This document shows, piece after piece, positions 5,717-7,858 of a stretch of DNA of 7,858 nt (position 1 is the first letter of the stretch; each line of letters starts with the position of its first letter). The stretch is from an uncultured Oxalobacteraceae bacterium. Lineage in GTDB: Bacteria > Pseudomonadota > Gammaproteobacteria > Burkholderiales > Burkholderiaceae. Where the stretch lies: the NCBI GenBank assembly GCA_946479255.1, contig CAMLFK010000236.1, forward strand, positions 1 to 7,858, written 5' to 3'. Both the position numbers and the translations under genes were made by a program. The notes beneath the pieces were generated by a model. The model had not been told where the DNA came from. It did not search any database and was given only the letters and a program-made list of their open reading frames with translations.

Positions 5717-6151
5717 CTAACCGAGCTGCTCTGCGAGCGCGACAATGATGCCCTCAGGCCCTCGGATGTAGGCCAAGCGGTACGCATCTTCGTACTGCAT
5801 TTCGCCGATGATCTCGGCTCCATAATCACGCATGCGCGCAAGCAACGCGTCGATCTCATCGACAGCAAACATTACCCGACGGATGCCAAGTGTATTCACT
5901 GGAGCGTCCACGGGTCCAAACCTGATCGCATCCGGTGTGTGGAACTTGTCCAGCTCAATGCCTTGTCCATCGGGGGTACGCAAGGTCGCAAGCGTAGCCC
6001 TGACATCCTTGAGACCGATCAGGTTCCCAATCAGGGGCCCCTCGACCGTCGTCTCGCCCTCGAGCCTGAGGCCCAGTTCAATGAAGAACGCCTTTACAGC
6101 TTCGAGATCGTCGACAACGATAAGGACGTTGTCCATGCGTTTGATCGCCAT
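5717..6151 (-). CDS. VOC-family (glyoxalase/bleomycin-resistance fold) protein
   Basis: This 144-residue protein has two beta-alpha-beta-beta-beta modules: residues 5-70 (VLIVVDDLEAVKAFFIELGL, then GIELDKF) and about 88-142 (VNTLGIRRVMFAVDEID, then GPEGIIVAL). This is the vicinal oxygen chelate fold shared by glyoxalase I, ring-cleaving dioxygenases and drug-binding proteins. E66 matches a usual metal ligand. The usual His at the start of module one is replaced by Asn (N8), and the final Glu position by Ala (about A139). Metal-dependent chemistry is therefore doubtful and the reaction cannot be named. GGAG lies 7 nt before the ATG. The gene is divergent from the alpha/beta hydrolase, 135 bp apart. 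A terminator-like hairpin lies about 170 bp downstream. Confidence 0.85.
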   Translation of the reverse strand: MAIKRMDNVLIVVDDLEAVKAFFIELGLRLEGETTVEGPLIGNLIGLKDVRATLATLRTPDGQGIELDKFHTPDAIRFGPVDAPVNTLGIRRVMFAVDEIDALLARMRDYGAEIIGEMQYEDAYRLAYIRGPEGIIVALAEQLG

Positions 6152-6210
6152 ATTCTAGCTCCGCTCCTGGGTTGGTGATGCCCATACTTGCCGCGCCTCG
6201 CGCGTGCCGA

Positions 6211-6216
6211 ATTATA
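6211..6216 (-). promoter_or_regulatory. Possible -10 element for the VOC gene
   Basis: A consensus TATAAT lies on the minus strand 60-65 bp before the VOC ATG, in the divergent intergenic region. No good -35 hexamer lies 16-18 bp upstream (CTTAGC at best), so the promoter would be weak or activator-dependent. I found no convincing promoter for the divergent hydrolase gene. Confidence 0.3.
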
Positions 6217-6286
6217 AATCTCAATGTACCAAGCTAAGGTGGTGTTGTCGTTTAACATATTTCTCCGGGCCCGCTGAACAGGAGCC

Positions 6287-7072
6287 ATGAATGAGTCCAA
6301 TCTTGTTCTGGATGACGGACGAACATGGCGTTTCTACGATCAGGGGCCGTCCAAGGACGGGAATCTCGCAGTGTTCTGGCTGCACGGCACGCCAAACATC
6401 GGCTTGCCGCCCGAGCCTCTGTTTGCAGACGCAGCCCGGCTAGGACTGCGCTGGCTCGGCTACGACCGGCCTGGCTACGGCGGTTCGACCTCCCTTGAGG
6501 GCCGCGACGTGCGGTCAGCCGCCTTCGATGTGGCCCGCATTGCCGAGCATCTCGATATCGAGCACTTTGCGGTAGTGGGACACTCTGGCGGCGGCCCCCA
6601 TGCCCTGGCTTGTGCCGCCCTCCTCCCCGATCGCGTGCTGGCGGCCGTCAGCGTTGCTGGCTTGCGTGCGGCGCTCGCGGGAAGCGCGGCCAAAGCAGCG
6701 TATGAGGCATCTAGTCCCGAATTCGACCCGGCGATGTTTACCGAGCGCGACTGGGCCGCCTTGTCAGGGCCGTGGGCCTGGTTGCATAGCGTAGTAGAAC
6801 CTGCCATGGCAAATGGGCCGGGAGCCCTCATCGACGACGATATGGCGTACGTGACACCATGGGGATTCGAGTGCGCGCAGATTGCCCAACCGGTTCTTCT
6901 GCTGCACGGGGCCAAGGACAGGGTCGTGCCGAAAGACCATGGCGAGTGGCTAGCATGCCAGTGCCCGTCAGCCGAGTTGTGGCTGCTGCCGGAGGACGGG
7001 CATATCTCTGTGCTCATGTCCATGTCCGGCGCGTTGGAATGGCTCAGGGAGCGAGTACCGGAAAATACTTAG
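6287..7072 (+). CDS. Alpha/beta-fold hydrolase
   Basis: This 261-residue protein is a soluble alpha/beta hydrolase. Motifs in order are the oxyanion-hole HGTPN (33-37), YDRPGYGGS (59-67), the nucleophile elbow GHSGGG with S100, the acid HGAKDRVVP with D211, and the base EDGHISVL with H239. The triad and its order are complete, so an active esterase, lipase or related hydrolase is likely, but the substrate cannot be told. There is no signal peptide, so it should be cytoplasmic. The start at 6287 is the only reasonable in-frame ATG. Its Shine-Dalgarno AGGAG (6280-6284) is unusually close, 2 nt away. A second ATG at 6291 is out of frame. The gene is divergent from the VOC gene and convergent with ycaO (stops 19 nt apart). 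Confidence 0.93.
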   Translation: MNESNLVLDDGRTWRFYDQGPSKDGNLAVFWLHGTPNIGLPPEPLFADAARLGLRWLGYDRPGYGGSTSLEGRDVRSAAFDVARIAEHLDIEHFAVVGHSGGGPHALACAALLPDRVLAAVSVAGLRAALAGSAAKAAYEASSPEFDPAMFTERDWAALSGPWAWLHSVVEPAMANGPGALIDDDMAYVTPWGFECAQIAQPVLLLHGAKDRVVPKDHGEWLACQCPSAELWLLPEDGHISVLMSMSGALEWLRERVPENT

Positions 7073-7091
7073 CACTGCCTGAGTTGTCACC

Positions 7092-7858
7092 CTAGGAGGA
7101 CATGGCAGCCACCTTGGCCCGTGCCGTATGCAGTTTCTTGTAGCTGTCGATGAGACGCTCATGCCTGTCGAGGCCTTCCAGTTTCATACTGGTTTCCTCC
7201 AGGCCGAAGAAGCGCACGCTGCCGTCCACTGAGCCCATCACCGCGTCCATCCGATCGTTGCCAAACATCCGGCGGAAATTGACGACGTAATCGTCAAGTT
7301 CCAGGTCCTCATCGAGCAGCACCTCCAGCACCACATTCAGGGCCTGATAAAACAATCCGCGCTCGACCGTGTTGTCGTTGTACTGCAGGAAGGCTTCCAC
7401 CAGCGCTTGGGCGGCTTCAAACTCGTTCAAGGCGAGATTTATCAGCAGCTTCAACTCCAGCACGGTGAGCTGGCCCCACACTGTGTTCTCGTCAAATTCG
7501 ATGCCGATCAGGGTCGCGATGTCGGAGTGTTCATCGAGCTCATTGTTTTCCAGACGCTCAAGCAGTTCATCCAGGCTGTCATCATCGAGGCGATGCAAGT
7601 TCAGGATATCGGCGCGGAACAGCAGCGCTTTGTTGGTGTTATCCCAGATCAGATCTTCTACCGGGTAGACCTCCGAATAACCGGGTACCAGAATCCGGCA
7701 AGCCGTGGCACCCAGATGATCGTAGACCGCCGTGTACACTTCTTTGCCCATGCCTTCCAGAATACCGAACAATGTCGCGGCTTCCTCGGCATTGGAGCTT
7801 TCACCGTGGCCGGAAAAATCCCACTCAACAAAATCGACATCGGCCTTGGCACTGAAGA
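7092..7858 (-). CDS. ycaO: YcaO-domain protein, C-terminal part
   Basis: The last ~254 residues of a gene that enters from the right edge; the stop is TAG at 7094-7092. The frame reads FVEWDFSGHG at the edge, then LFGILEGMGKEVYTAVYDHL, ACRILVPGYSEVYPVEDL, an acidic helical region, and a C-terminal FRRMFG...DSYKKLHTAR. This follows the C-terminal half of Escherichia coli YcaO closely in order and spacing. YcaO is a protein of nearly 590 residues linked to beta-methylthiolation of ribosomal protein S12 by RimO. The ATP-binding YcaO core motifs are largely off the window. A TTG at 7772 and an ATG at 7751 are internal, not starts. The ORF is open throughout. It is probably housekeeping and unrelated to the mobile DNA to its left. 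Confidence 0.88.
   Translation of the reverse strand, partial: FSAKADVDFVEWDFSGHGESSNAEEAATLFGILEGMGKEVYTAVYDHLGATACRILVPGYSEVYPVEDLIWDNTNKALLFRADILNLHRLDDDSLDELLERLENNELDEHSDIATLIGIEFDENTVWGQLTVLELKLLINLALNEFEAAQALVEAFLQYNDNTVERGLFYQALNVVLEVLLDEDLELDDYVVNFRRMFGNDRMDAVMGSVDGSVRFFGLEETSMKLEGLDRHERLIDSYKKLHTARAKVAAMSS

Noticed and set aside
5600..5719. Small plus-strand ORF of 39 codons starting at 5600
   Set aside because: No recognisable motif or ribosome binding site; too short to support.
5149..6190. CCCATACTTGC repeated at 5149-5159 and 6180-6190, possible att direct repeats
   Set aside because: Several 11-mer repeats are expected by chance in a window this size, and the flanks are not alike.
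6250..6260. GTTTAACATAT resembling a XerD half-site
   Set aside because: Only one arm matches; the centre and second arm are absent.

Overview
The window looks like chromosomal DNA from a GC-rich betaproteobacterium. Oxalobacteraceae (Massilia/Duganella/Janthinobacterium type) is my best guess, from protein resemblance and codon usage only. Six genes read as intact or as intact up to the window edge: a periplasmic-type molybdenum hydroxylase pair (small [2Fe-2S] subunit and Tat-exported large subunit), a multi-pass membrane protein, a VOC/glyoxalase-fold protein, an alpha/beta hydrolase, and the C-terminal part of ycaO. Much of the rest is decayed or rearranged DNA.

Layout. Positions 1-263 are the right end of an IS3-family insertion sequence. 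Positions 265-1124 are a mosaic of broken pieces. These are the 3' end of a secreted SGNH/GDSL hydrolase fused in frame to the first ~20 codons of an IS21-type istA (both minus strand), an internal fragment of a GH5 glycoside hydrolase (plus strand), and a ribosome binding site plus signal peptide whose gene body is gone (minus strand). Positions 1167-3828 are the molybdenum hydroxylase operon, small subunit first, transcribed leftward. A 5'-truncated pterin-4a-carbinolamine dehydratase gene (phhB) starts abruptly at its promoter region on the plus strand and runs to 4065. It is convergent with the membrane protein gene (4857-4075), which has a good sigma-70 promoter.

Positions 4905-5600 hold no complete gene. 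They contain an orphan open frame, the last ~60 codons of a tyrosine recombinase, four direct repeats of a GGGCACTTTTGCTTC-type sequence that look like an IS21-type terminus, a terminator-like hairpin, and a 28-bp sequence that closely matches the XerCD chromosome dimer resolution site dif. Divergent VOC-protein and alpha/beta-hydrolase genes follow, then the 3' part of ycaO, convergent with the hydrolase.

Working interpretation. The dif-like site suggests the replication terminus region, or an Xer-dependent integration point. The density of IS ends and truncated genes fits a terminus or integration hotspot. I see no complete new defence, CRISPR or biosynthetic system. The features most worth checking are the dif-like site with its recombinase remnant and phased repeats, and the multi-junction mosaic at 256-1124, which could be real IS-driven scarring or an assembly artefact.
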